Source: Rhodospirillales bacterium (lineage in GTDB: Bacteria > Pseudomonadota > Alphaproteobacteria > UBA828). From it: a stretch of DNA of 38,697 nt. Where the stretch lies: NCBI GenBank assembly GCA_028818855.1, contig JAPPMY010000180.1, forward strand, positions 1 through 38,697, given 5' to 3'. The position numbers and the translations under genes are program-made. Positions 20,177 to 27,012 of this stretch are shown here, piece by piece (within the stretch, counting starts at the first letter, position 1; every line of letters begins with the position of its first letter). The notes beneath the pieces were generated by a model, which was not told the origin of the DNA, made no database searches, and saw only the letters and a program-made list of their open reading frames with translations.

Positions 20177-22027
20177 TCACCCCGCGGCGCTGCGTGGCGC
20201 GTCCTCCTCCGACTCCTCCTCCCGGCCGTCGTTGAGCTGGAGCGCAGCGAGCCTCGCGTAGAGCCCGCCGCGCGCCATCAGCGCCCGGTGCGTCCCTTCG
20301 GCGACGACGCGGCCCGCGTCCATCACCACGATGCGGTCGGCCTTCTGCACGGTGGCCAGCCTGTGCGCGATGACGATGGTGGTCCGCCCCGCCATCAGCC
20401 GCTCCAGCGCCGCCTGCACCGCGCGCTCGCTCTCGGCGTCGAGCGCGCTGGTCGCCTCGTCGAGCAGCAGCACCGCCGGGTTGCGCAGCACGGCCCGGGC
20501 GAGCGCCAGTCGCTGCTTCTGTCCGCCCGAGAGCCGCGTCCCCTTCTCGCCGAGGAAGGTGTCGAAGCCCTCCGGCAGGCTGTCGAGGAAGGCCGCAGCC
20601 CCCGCCGCTTCCGCCGCGGCGCGGACGTCCTCGTCGCCCGCCTCGGGCCGGCCGAAGCGGATGTTCTCCCGCGCGCTCGCGGCGAAGATCACCGCGTCCT
20701 GCGGCACCAGCGCAAACGAGCGCCGCACCGCATCCAGCGCGGCCTCGCGCAGGTCCACCCCGTCGAGCGCGACGCGCCCGGCCTCAGGGTCGTAGAAGCG
20801 GAGCAACAGGTTGAACACGGTCGACTTGCCCGCGCCGGACGGGCCGACGAGGGCGACCGTCTCCCCCGGCGCCACGCTGAGCGAAAGCTCGTGCAGCGCC
20901 GGCGCGTCGGGTCGCGCGGGGTAGTGGAAGGTTGCGCGGTCCAGCTCCACCGCGCCCCGCTGCGGCTCCGGCAGGGGCTTCGCCACCGCCGGCGCAGGTG
21001 CCAGCGTCGGCTCCTCGTTGAGCAGCTCCGCCAGCCGCTCGGCCGCGCCGGCCGCGTGCTGCAGGTCGCCGTAGACCTCGCTGAGCGAGCCCACGGAGCC
21101 CGCGACCACGATGGCGTAGAACATGAAGGCGGTCATCTCGCCCCCGGTCATCCCGCCCTGGAGCACGGTGGTGCCGGCGATCCAGAGCACGAGGCCGACG
21201 CCGCAGAAGACCAGCAGGATGACGATGGCGGTCAGCAGCGCCCGCGCCTGCACGCGCCTGAGCGCCGCGCGGAAGGCCCCCTCCACATGCGCGCCGAAGC
21301 GCTCGCCGCTGCGCTCCTCCTGGCCGAATGCCTGCACCGTGCGGATGCCGCCGAGCGCTTCCTCCAGGTGGCCGCCGACGTCGCCCACGCGGTCCTGCGC
21401 GAGGCGGGAGTAGCGGCGCACGCGCCGGCCGAGCACGACGATGGGGATCACCACGACCGGCACCATCAGCACCACGAAGCCGGTGAGCGTCGGGCTCGTC
21501 ACCACGAGCATCGCGCTCGCGCCGACGAAGAGCATCAGGTTGCGGAGCGCCGAGGACGCCTGCTGGCCGATCATCGTCTGCAGCAGGGTGCTGTCGGTGG
21601 TGATGCGCGACAGCAGCTCGCCCACCTTGTTGATCTCGAAGAAGGCGGGGCTCAGGCTCACCAGCCGGCGGAACACCGCCCGCCGGATGTCGGCCACCAC
21701 CCGCTCGCCCAGCCAGGAGACGAGGTAGAAGCGGGCGAACGTGCCGGCCGCCAGCAGGCCCACCATGCCCGCCATGTACATCAGCGCCTCGTGCAGGCGG
21801 CCGATCTCCTCGCTGCTCAGCCCGTCGTCGATCAGGACCCGCAGCCCCTGGCCCATCGCGAGCACCGCCGCCGCGCTCACGCAGAGCGCGATGACCGCCG
21901 CCACCATGACCAGGCGGTAGGGCCTGAGGAAGCGGAACAGGTAGCGGATGCGGCCGATCTCGCCGCGCGGCGGCCGGGCGGAGACGGCCGTGTCGTCCCC
22001 GTGCCGGCTGCCCCCTCGCTCGAACAT
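20177..22027 (-). CDS. ABC exporter, fused permease and ATPase (MsbA-like)
   Basis: The 616-residue half-transporter carries six transmembrane helices (about residues 35-330) followed by an ABC ATPase domain: Walker A GPSGAGKST, signature LSGGQKQRLALARA, Walker B VLLLDEATSALD and the H-loop VIAHRL. It works as a homodimer or paired half-transporter in the inner membrane. Its sequence type (RYLFRFLRPYRLVMVAAVIAL start) is the MsbA/LmrA-like multidrug or lipid exporter group; the substrate cannot be named. The ATG at 22027 is preceded by GGTGAGC; the open frame to 22180 is upstream repeat sequence. The stop lies 4 bp from the stop of the OmpA-like gene. Confidence 0.93.
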   Translation of the reverse strand: MFERGGSRHGDDTAVSARPPRGEIGRIRYLFRFLRPYRLVMVAAVIALCVSAAAVLAMGQGLRVLIDDGLSSEEIGRLHEALMYMAGMVGLLAAGTFARFYLVSWLGERVVADIRRAVFRRLVSLSPAFFEINKVGELLSRITTDSTLLQTMIGQQASSALRNLMLFVGASAMLVVTSPTLTGFVVLMVPVVVIPIVVLGRRVRRYSRLAQDRVGDVGGHLEEALGGIRTVQAFGQEERSGERFGAHVEGAFRAALRRVQARALLTAIVILLVFCGVGLVLWIAGTTVLQGGMTGGEMTAFMFYAIVVAGSVGSLSEVYGDLQHAAGAAERLAELLNEEPTLAPAPAVAKPLPEPQRGAVELDRATFHYPARPDAPALHELSLSVAPGETVALVGPSGAGKSTVFNLLLRFYDPEAGRVALDGVDLREAALDAVRRSFALVPQDAVIFAASARENIRFGRPEAGDEDVRAAAEAAGAAAFLDSLPEGFDTFLGEKGTRLSGGQKQRLALARAVLRNPAVLLLDEATSALDAESERAVQAALERLMAGRTTIVIAHRLATVQKADRIVVMDAGRVVAEGTHRALMARGGLYARLAALQLNDGREEESEEDAPRSAAG

Positions 22028-22059
22028 GCTCACCAGCGCCGCTCCCGTCCCCCCGGGCC

Positions 22060-22115
22060 GCCAGCGCCGCGCGCCGAAGGCGCGTAGGCAAGCGAGCGGA
22101 GCGAGCGCCCGCTGT
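22060..22115 (-). repeat. Second GC-rich repeat family, copy upstream of ABC exporter
   Basis: Read on the minus strand, GGGCGCTCGCTCCGCTCGCT and then CGCGCCTTCGGCGCGCGGCGC recurs almost unchanged within the interruption of repeat copy F (34770-34825). It lies 33-88 bp upstream of the ABC exporter start codon and includes a strong hairpin (GCGCGCCGAAGGCGCG). Confidence 0.55.
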
Positions 22116-22182
22116 CGAGGGAAAGAAATGAGTCTATGGGGGGAGAGGAGGCGTTGGGGCTTCCCTCGGCGCGCACGCACGC

Positions 22183-22211
22183 TTGCGCTCCGCCCGCCCT
22201 GTCTGTATCTA
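22183..22211 (+). promoter_or_regulatory. Candidate sigma-70 promoter for rpmE
   Basis: TTGCGC (22183-22188) and TATCTA (22206-22211) are separated by 17 bp and lie 26 bp upstream of the rpmE start. The -35 fits the relaxed TTG-rich pattern of alphaproteobacteria; the -10 is a moderate match. Confidence 0.42.
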
Positions 22212-22236
22212 GGCCGCTCTGCAAGCGGGGCCCGCC

Positions 22237-22461
22237 ATGAAGAAAGACATTCATCCCGACTACCACGAGATCACCGTCGTTCGAACCGACGGCAGCACCT
22301 TTACCACGCGCTCCACGTGGGGCAAGGCGGGCGACACGCTGACGCTGGACATCGACCCGCTCTCGCACCCGGTGTGGACCGGCGGCGCCCAGCGCCTCGT
22401 CGACCGCGGCGGCCAGGTCTCGCGCTTCAACAAGCGCTTCGGCGACTTCGGCCTGAACTAG
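22237..22461 (+). CDS. rpmE: Ribosomal protein bL31
   Basis: The 74-residue protein [20 protein letters not shown] is bL31 of the large ribosomal subunit. It lacks the four cysteines of the zinc-binding form (C+), so it belongs to the zinc-free C- type, which is usual in alphaproteobacteria. The signatures [11 protein letters not shown] and RFNKRFG are present. The ATG at 22237 gives the standard N-terminus. It is monocistronic, divergent from the ABC exporter, and followed by repeat copy C. Confidence 0.97.
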   Translation: MKKDIHPDYHEITVVRTDGSTFTTRSTWGKAGDTLTLDIDPLSHPVWTGGAQRLVDRGGQVSRFNKRFGDFGLN

Positions 22462-22464
22462 AGC

Positions 22465-22560
22465 CCCTCCTCACCCCGACCCTCTCCTCCCGAGGGAGGA
22501 GAGGGAGACAAGGCTCGTGCCGTCGGCATTCCCCCTCCGCCTTCGGGGGACGTGCGCCCA
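22465..22560 (-). repeat. Dispersed double-hairpin repeat, copy C (degenerate)
   Basis: The first hairpin CCCTCTCCTCCC/GGGAGGAGAGGG is intact just after the rpmE stop. The second (CCCCCTCCGCCTTCGGGGGA) is degenerate and the outer end is lost. Its intact hairpin directly behind rpmE could act in transcript termination. Confidence 0.7.
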
Positions 22561-22610
22561 GGAGCGCCCTCGCGTCCGCCCGGCTCGACGCGATGACCCG
22601 GAGCCCGCGA

Positions 22611-22745
22611 TTTCAGGCGGTCTATACCGGTCTATACCGGCCCATAGTGGCACATAGTGGCACATAGTGGTCCAAAATGGCCCAAGGGAAGCGGCCCAAA
22701 GTGGCACAATCCGGTCCATAGCGGCTCACTCTGGCCCTGAGGCGG
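22611..22745 (+). repeat. Decamer array with consensus YCCATAGTGG
   Basis: Twelve to thirteen consecutive units end in GG at an almost exact 10-bp period: TCTATACCGG twice, CCCATAGTGG, CACATAGTGG twice, TCCAAAATGG, one 14-bp unit (22681-22694), CCCAAAGTGG, CACAATCCGG, TCCATAGCGG, CTCACTCTGG, and a final 11-bp unit. The commonest unit contains CCA-TAG-TGG, a tiny inverted repeat. The array is more AT-rich than its flanks and lies between convergent rpmE and the cupin gene. Units have drifted, so it is not a recent slippage product. No gene in any frame is convincing here. Function unknown. Confidence 0.8.
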
Positions 22746-22922
22746 TCTGCAAGCGGAGCGAAGCGTGCAGCGCCGGCGCCGCTCCGGGCCACGCGAGAGC
22801 CTCCGGGGCGACAAATTCTCCCTCCCGTCTCCTTCGACCGCGCACACTCCGGGCCGCCCGGACGCGTGCGTCCTTCCGTCTGCCACATGGCGCGATGATC
22901 GCACGCGCGCCCGCCGCGCTGC

Positions 22923-22940
22923 ACCGCACCATGGTGCGGT
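22923..22940. other. Perfect 18-bp palindrome
   Basis: ACCGCACCATGGTGCGGT is a perfect 18-bp palindrome, about 30 bp beyond the stop of the cupin gene. It lacks a T-tract, so it is not a standard intrinsic terminator; it might be a protein-binding site or chance. The remaining sequence between 22746 and 22970 shows nothing else. Confidence 0.5.
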
Positions 22941-22970
22941 CGCTCGCCGCGCGCCGGATCGTGCCGCGCG

Positions 22971-23456
22971 CTAGGCGGCTTCCGCCTCGCCCTCCATTGC
23001 GCGGGCGAAGTAGTCGACGTCGATCTCGACCACCTCAAGCGTGTCGGGGTGCTGGCGGCGGATCAGCACGTCCTCTCCCGGCTCGCCCAAGAGCACCACG
23101 AACGCCTTGAAGCCCCGTTCGCCGCTCTGGGGGAAGTGCGTGGAGCCGCGATCCTCGAAGATGGCCGTGCCCTGCTTCAGCGCGCGGCGCTCGTCGTACC
23201 ACCACTCGCCTTCCAGCGTGTAGGCGAGCACGCGGCAGCGATGCTCGTGCATGGGGAAGGCCGTTCCCGGCGCCATGTCGTAGAGGAAGGCGACCGTGTT
23301 GGTCTCCCGGTCGACCCAGAGCACCTTGATGAACGAGCCCTCGTAGCCGAGGTCCTTCATCTCGACCCAGGGCCGGTCCTCGTCGTGGATCACCTCGTCG
23401 GCATCCATGTGGATGATCGGCCAGGGCTTACCGGCCACCAGTCGTGCATCGCTCAT
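22971..23456 (-). CDS. Cupin-domain protein (ChrR-like / acetoacetate or dihydroxyacetophenone dioxygenase-like)
   Basis: The 161-residue protein is a single cupin barrel. Motif 1 is AFPMHEHRCRVLAYTLEGEW with His70 and His72 as likely metal ligands and Glu83 nearby; motif 2 holds His107 in EDRGSTHFP. This fits the ChrR-type cupin group whose members are often labelled 2,4'-dihydroxyacetophenone dioxygenase, but the specific reaction cannot be inferred. The ATG at 23456 gives MSDARLVAGKPWPI, the expected start, with GGAGG about a dozen bases upstream. It is a single gene, convergent with rpmE. Confidence 0.82.
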   Translation of the reverse strand: MSDARLVAGKPWPIIHMDADEVIHDEDRPWVEMKDLGYEGSFIKVLWVDRETNTVAFLYDMAPGTAFPMHEHRCRVLAYTLEGEWWYDERRALKQGTAIFEDRGSTHFPQSGERGFKAFVVLLGEPGEDVLIRRQHPDTLEVVEIDVDYFARAMEGEAEAA

Positions 23457-23649
23457 GACGTGCCCAAACCTCCCCCTGCATCCTCCGCCCGCCCGCGACG
23501 CGGCCCGGCCCCGCCCCGCCCCGCCCGAAGGCAGACCCGGAAGCCGCGCGCGACTTGCTCCAGGCCAGCCCACGTTACGCCAACGCCCCCCGCATTTCAC
23601 CCACGCACGCCCCGAAAGGGCAGAGGAGAATCTCAGGCGCCACCGCCAA

Positions 23650-23705
23650 CTCTCCCTCTCCGCCCCTGGGGGCGGAGAGGGCCGGGGTGAGGTGGGGGTG
23701 TTTCT
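23650..23705 (+). repeat. Dispersed hairpin repeat, copy D (half element)
   Basis: Only the second hairpin of the element is present, CTCTCCGCCCC/GGGGCGGAGAG, followed by the GGTGAGGTGGGGGTG end. It lies upstream of the cupin gene on its own-strand side, at the border of the low-GC island. The rest of 23457-23780 has a GC-rich stretch (CCCCGCCCCGCCCCGCCC) and no gene. Confidence 0.7.
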
Positions 23706-23780
23706 TTTCACGCAATAGCCGGATATGCCCACACCGTTCGCTGAGATGTCCGGCCATCCACGTCGCGTTCACACCCAAGA

Positions 23781-24203
23781 CTATGGAAGTTCCAATGTAC
23801 CCCTCAAGTTAAGTATGGTATTCCAAATTCCGCAGATAAATATCGTTGTCGACAATAATATTGATATTCCGTAAAGTAAAATACCTAAACGATTTGGTCC
23901 CCTAAAGTTCTTGCGCACCTCCTTATCCAAGTGGATCTCCACGCTGTAGAATAGTATTCCAAAAATTCCTGCCGACAAACCAATTCCAAAATAAAAGGAT
24001 GCCCCGATCAACGTGTTCACTATAGCGTCATTGTTAGAATCTGATATTGCTATCAATATTGATACAAGCGCCCCACCATTGAGAATCAACAAGGCCTTTA
24101 GAAAGAACAAAACTAAGTTTGTGTTTGCACTGAACACATGAGCCTTCGCATTATCGACTCTATCTTTTTCATCACTCTCTTGATTCGGCCCACGATCATT
24201 CAT
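23781..24203 (-). CDS. Orphan small membrane protein in low-GC island
   Basis: The 140-residue protein has a charged N-terminus (about 1-28) and three hydrophobic segments at about residues 29-53 (NLVLFFLKALLILNGGALVS), 61-90 (long, perhaps two short helices) and 105-128. The LNGGALVSI motif recalls short hypothetical membrane proteins of proteobacteria that carry an NGGA-type motif (from memory). Codon use is clearly AT-rich (AAT, ATA, TTT common), unlike every neighbour, so it was probably acquired by transfer. The ATG at 24203 has only a weak ribosome-binding site. It has no partner gene: the cupin and CoA-transferase flank it with different composition. Function unknown; a solitary defence or toxin-immunity gene cannot be excluded but nothing supports it. 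Confidence 0.68.
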   Translation of the reverse strand: MNDRGPNQESDEKDRVDNAKAHVFSANTNLVLFFLKALLILNGGALVSILIAISDSNNDAIVNTLIGASFYFGIGLSAGIFGILFYSVEIHLDKEVRKNFRGPNRLGILLYGISILLSTTIFICGIWNTILNLRGTLELP

Positions 24204-24417
24204 GCTCTAGGCCCATAATGCGAAATTCTGAACGTCTCCAGCACCGCTTTCGCTAGATCGTGCGGTAGTGCGTGCAGCACCCAAACAGATAGCACCGACG
24301 CCGAAAGTAGGCACGTTACTCATCGCTATCATTCGTCAGTTTCAGCCACTCGGCGAGGCCGCCCAGTGTGAAGACAGTGCAGATTCAAACTCAGAGCCGA
24401 CCGGCAGGTCGACCAGT
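24204..24417. other. Low-GC intergenic stretch without recognisable gene
   Basis: Composition stays lower than in the flanks, continuing the island. Minus-strand frames after the CoA-transferase stop hold short open stretches (for example FWATLELVDLPVGSEFESAL) but no start, motif or adequate length. A tRNA-like phrase GCCGAGTGGCTGAAA occurs near 24344-24360 without a foldable cloverleaf. It may contain decayed remnants of inserted DNA. Confidence 0.4.
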
Positions 24418-25593
24418 TCAAGCGTTGCCCAAAAGTTCGTCCGTCCTACCAAACTCCGCCCTGATCGCCTCGTTCTGTTCGCCCAGCGCGGGGACGGGGC
24501 GGAGGGGGCGGGAGTTGCCTTCGCCCGCGCCGTCCGCGTAGCGGGCGGGGGGTGCGACGATCTCGACCGGGCCGGCGGCCGTCTCGACGGCTGCCCGGCG
24601 GAGCTGCGGGTGCTCTGACAGCCCCGCGACGTCGTTGAGGCGGCCGAAGGCGATCCCGGCGGCGCGGAGCGCTTCCGCCAGCGAGTCCATGTCGTGCGTG
24701 GCGAACGCGTCCACGATCAGCGCGTCCATCGCGGGCCGGTTGGCGAGCCTGGCCGGGTGGCCCGCGAAGCGCGGGTCCGTCGTGAGCGCCGCATCCCACA
24801 GGACGCCCGCGCAGAAGCGCGCCCACTCGCGCTCGTTCTGGATCGCGATCACCATCTGCCCGCCGCAGCCCACGGGATAGGCGCCGTAGGGCGCGATCAT
24901 GGCGTGGCTGAGGCCGGTGCGCGCGGGCGCCTTGCCGCCGTGCTCCAGGTGCAGCAGCGGCACGGTCATCCAGTCCGCCATGCCGTCGAAGAGCGAGAGG
25001 GATATGCCGCTGCCGCGGCCCGAGCGCGCCCGGCCCAGCACCGCTTCCAGGATCGCGCCGTAGGCGTTGAGCCCGGCGCCGATGTCGCAGACCGAGACGC
25101 CGACGCGGCTCGCCGACTCCGCCGTGCCGGTCACCGACGCGATCCCCGATTCGCACTGGATGAGGAAGTCGTAGGCCTTCATCTCGGCGTAGGGGCCGCT
25201 CTCGCCATAGCCGCTGATGTCGCAGGTGATGAGGCGGGGGTGGCGTCGCCTGAGAGCGGCCGAGTCCAGGCCCGCCCGCGCCGCCGCGCCCGGCGCGAGG
25301 TTCTGCACGAAGACGTCCGCGCGCGCGATCATGCGCTGCAGCAGGGCGTTGTCGCCTGCCGCCTTGATGTCGAGGACGACGGATTCCTTGCCCCGGTTGA
25401 GCCAGACGAACCAGGCGCATTCGCCCCTCACGTGGCGGTCGTAGAGCCGCGCGAAGTCGCCCTCCGGCCGCTCGACCTTGATGACGCGCGCGCCCGCGTC
25501 CGCGAGCCGGCTGGTGGCGAAGGGCGCGGCCACCGCCTGTTCCACCGAGACCACCAGAAGCCCCGCGAGCGGCCCTTCGCCCGCCTCGCTCAC
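24418..25593 (-). CDS. CaiB/BaiF family (type III) CoA-transferase
   Basis: The 391-residue protein is a family III CoA-transferase, which moves CoA between carboxylic acids through an aspartyl-CoA intermediate. The catalytic aspartate is Asp170 in RVGVSVCDIGAG. The N-terminal CoA-binding part reads APFATSRLADAGARVIKVERPEGDFAR with LNRGKESVVLDIK, and SGYGESGPYAEMKAYDFLIQ matches the family. The GTG at 25593 yields MSEAGEGPLAGLLVVSVEQA; the frame extends to 25701 through repeat copy E, which is non-coding. It lies downstream of an acyl-CoA dehydrogenase on the same strand, which hints at a shared acyl-CoA degradation step. Substrate unknown. Confidence 0.9.
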   Translation of the reverse strand: MSEAGEGPLAGLLVVSVEQAVAAPFATSRLADAGARVIKVERPEGDFARLYDRHVRGECAWFVWLNRGKESVVLDIKAAGDNALLQRMIARADVFVQNLAPGAAARAGLDSAALRRRHPRLITCDISGYGESGPYAEMKAYDFLIQCESGIASVTGTAESASRVGVSVCDIGAGLNAYGAILEAVLGRARSGRGSGISLSLFDGMADWMTVPLLHLEHGGKAPARTGLSHAMIAPYGAYPVGCGGQMVIAIQNEREWARFCAGVLWDAALTTDPRFAGHPARLANRPAMDALIVDAFATHDMDSLAEALRAAGIAFGRLNDVAGLSEHPQLRRAAVETAAGPVEIVAPPARYADGAGEGNSRPLRPVPALGEQNEAIRAEFGRTDELLGNA

Positions 25594-25647
25594 GCCCCAC
25601 CCCCGGAGCACGATCCGACCGTATCCAGCAGGGGCAGATCGAGCGCC

Positions 25648-25762
25648 ACCCACCTCCCCCTGTCCCCCTCCTCCCAGGAGGAGGGGGGATACAGGCGGCA
25701 CCGTCCGTTCTCCCTCTCCTCCCAGCGGGGGAGGAGAGGGACGGGGAGAGGTGGGGGGCTCG
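25648..25762 (+). repeat. Dispersed double-hairpin repeat, copy E
   Basis: A full element: CCCACCTCCCCCTGTCCCCC, hairpin CCCCCTCCTCC/GGAGGAGGGGG, spacer, second hairpin CTCTCCTCCCA/GGGGGAGGAGAG and GAGGTGGGGGG end. It sits between the same-strand acyl-CoA dehydrogenase and CoA-transferase genes, so it could separate their transcription. Confidence 0.85.
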
Positions 25763-25830
25763 GGTCGTGCTGGATCCGAGACAGGGACATCGTGTCGTTC
25801 GGTCCCATCCGGTGTGCTCGGAGAATGCGC

Positions 25831-27012
25831 TCAGTACGAGCGCGGCATGCCGAGCACATGTTGGCCGAGGTAGGCGAGGATGAGGTTGGTCGAGATCGGC
25901 GCCACGCGGTAGAGCCGGGTCTCGCGGAACTTGCGCTCCACGTCGTATTCCTCGGCGAAGCCGAAGCCGCCGTGGGTCTGGAGGCAGGTGTCGCCGGCCT
26001 TCCACGAGGCCTCCGCCGCCAGCAGCTTCGCCATGTTGGCCTCGGGCCCGCAGGCGCGGCCCGCGTCGAAGAGCGCTGCGGCCTTGCTCACCATGAGCCG
26101 GGCCGCCTCCATCTGCGCGTAGGCCTCCGCGATGGGGAACTGCACGCCCTGGTTCGCGCCGATGGGGCGGCCGAAGACCTTGCGCTCGGCGGCGTACGCG
26201 CTCGCCTTCTCGATGAACCAGCGGCAGTCGCCGATGCACTCGGCGGCGATGAGGATGCGCTCGGCGTTCATGCCGTCCAGGATGTAGCGGAAGCCCTTCC
26301 CCTCTTCGCCGATCAGGCTCGCGGCCGGGATCACGAGGTCGTCGAAGAATAGCTCCGTCGTCGCGTGGTTGATCATGGTGCGGATCGGGCGGATCTCGAG
26401 GCCGTTGCCGACCGCCGCCTCCAGCTCCACGAGGAAGACCGAGAGGCCCTCCGTGCGCTTCTTCGTCTCTTCCTTCGGCGTGGTGCGGGCGAGCAGGAGC
26501 AGCAGGTCCGAGTGCTCGGCCCGCGATATCCAGACCTTCTGGCCGTTCACCGTGTAGTCGCCGTCCGGCCTGCGCTCGGCGGTGGTGCGGAGCTGCGTCG
26601 TGTCCGAACCCGTGGTGGGCTCGGTGACGCCGAAGGCCTGCAGCCTGCGCGCGCCGCTCGCGATCTCGGGCAGGTAGGCCTCCTTCTGCGCGTCAGAGCC
26701 GTGCCTGAGCACCGTCCCCATGGTGTACATCTGCGCGTGGCAGGCGCCGCCGTTGCAGCCGGTCGCGTGGATCTCCTCCAGGATCGCCGCGGCAGCCCCG
26801 ATGCCGAGTCCGCTGCCGCCGTAGCGCTCCGGGATGAGCGCCGCGAGGAAGCCCGCGTCGGTCAGCGCCTGCACGAACTCCTCCGGGTAGGCCCTGGCGC
26901 GATCCTTCTCCCGCCAGTACTCGCCGGGGTAGCGCGCGCAGAGCGCCCGGACCGGCTCCCGCAGCTCGCGGTGGTCCTCGTCGAGGTCGATGAGGGCGGG
27001 GCGCTCGCTCAT
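25831..27012 (-). CDS. Acyl-CoA dehydrogenase family flavoprotein
   Basis: The 393-residue protein has the three-part ACAD fold: an N-terminal helical domain, a beta-domain with the FAD-binding FGVTEPTTGSD (residues 127-137) and VWISRAEHSD, and a C-terminal helical domain with ERKVFGRPIGANQGVQFPIA and LQTHGGFGFAEEYDVER. The usual catalytic glutamate in the Y-x-I-x-E-G-T motif is missing: the equivalent reads LYRVAPISTN. Instead Glu251 (GMNAERILIAAE) sits where isovaleryl-CoA and long-chain dehydrogenases place theirs, so it may be active with branched or bulky acyl-CoAs. Its ATG at 27012 overlaps the glmS stop (ATGA), implying translational coupling to an unrelated gene. The frame is open far upstream to 30270 only as a high-GC shadow. 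Confidence 0.9.
   Translation of the reverse strand: MSERPALIDLDEDHRELREPVRALCARYPGEYWREKDRARAYPEEFVQALTDAGFLAALIPERYGGSGLGIGAAAAILEEIHATGCNGGACHAQMYTMGTVLRHGSDAQKEAYLPEIASGARRLQAFGVTEPTTGSDTTQLRTTAERRPDGDYTVNGQKVWISRAEHSDLLLLLARTTPKEETKKRTEGLSVFLVELEAAVGNGLEIRPIRTMINHATTELFFDDLVIPAASLIGEEGKGFRYILDGMNAERILIAAECIGDCRWFIEKASAYAAERKVFGRPIGANQGVQFPIAEAYAQMEAARLMVSKAAALFDAGRACGPEANMAKLLAAEASWKAGDTCLQTHGGFGFAEEYDVERKFRETRLYRVAPISTNLILAYLGQHVLGMPRSY

Noticed and set aside
22611-22745. CRISPR array
   Set aside because: Units are 10 bp, contiguous and without spacers; no cas genes are present.
22622-23038. Cys/Tyr/His-rich small frames on the minus strand across 22620-22750
   Set aside because: They are translations of the decamer array (CHYVPLCA-type peptides), lack ribosome-binding sites and show the same pattern in other frames.
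24335-24400. tRNA-Ser-like sequence on the minus strand
   Set aside because: Only a D-arm-like phrase (GCCGAGTGGCTGAAA) is present; acceptor, anticodon and T arms cannot be paired.
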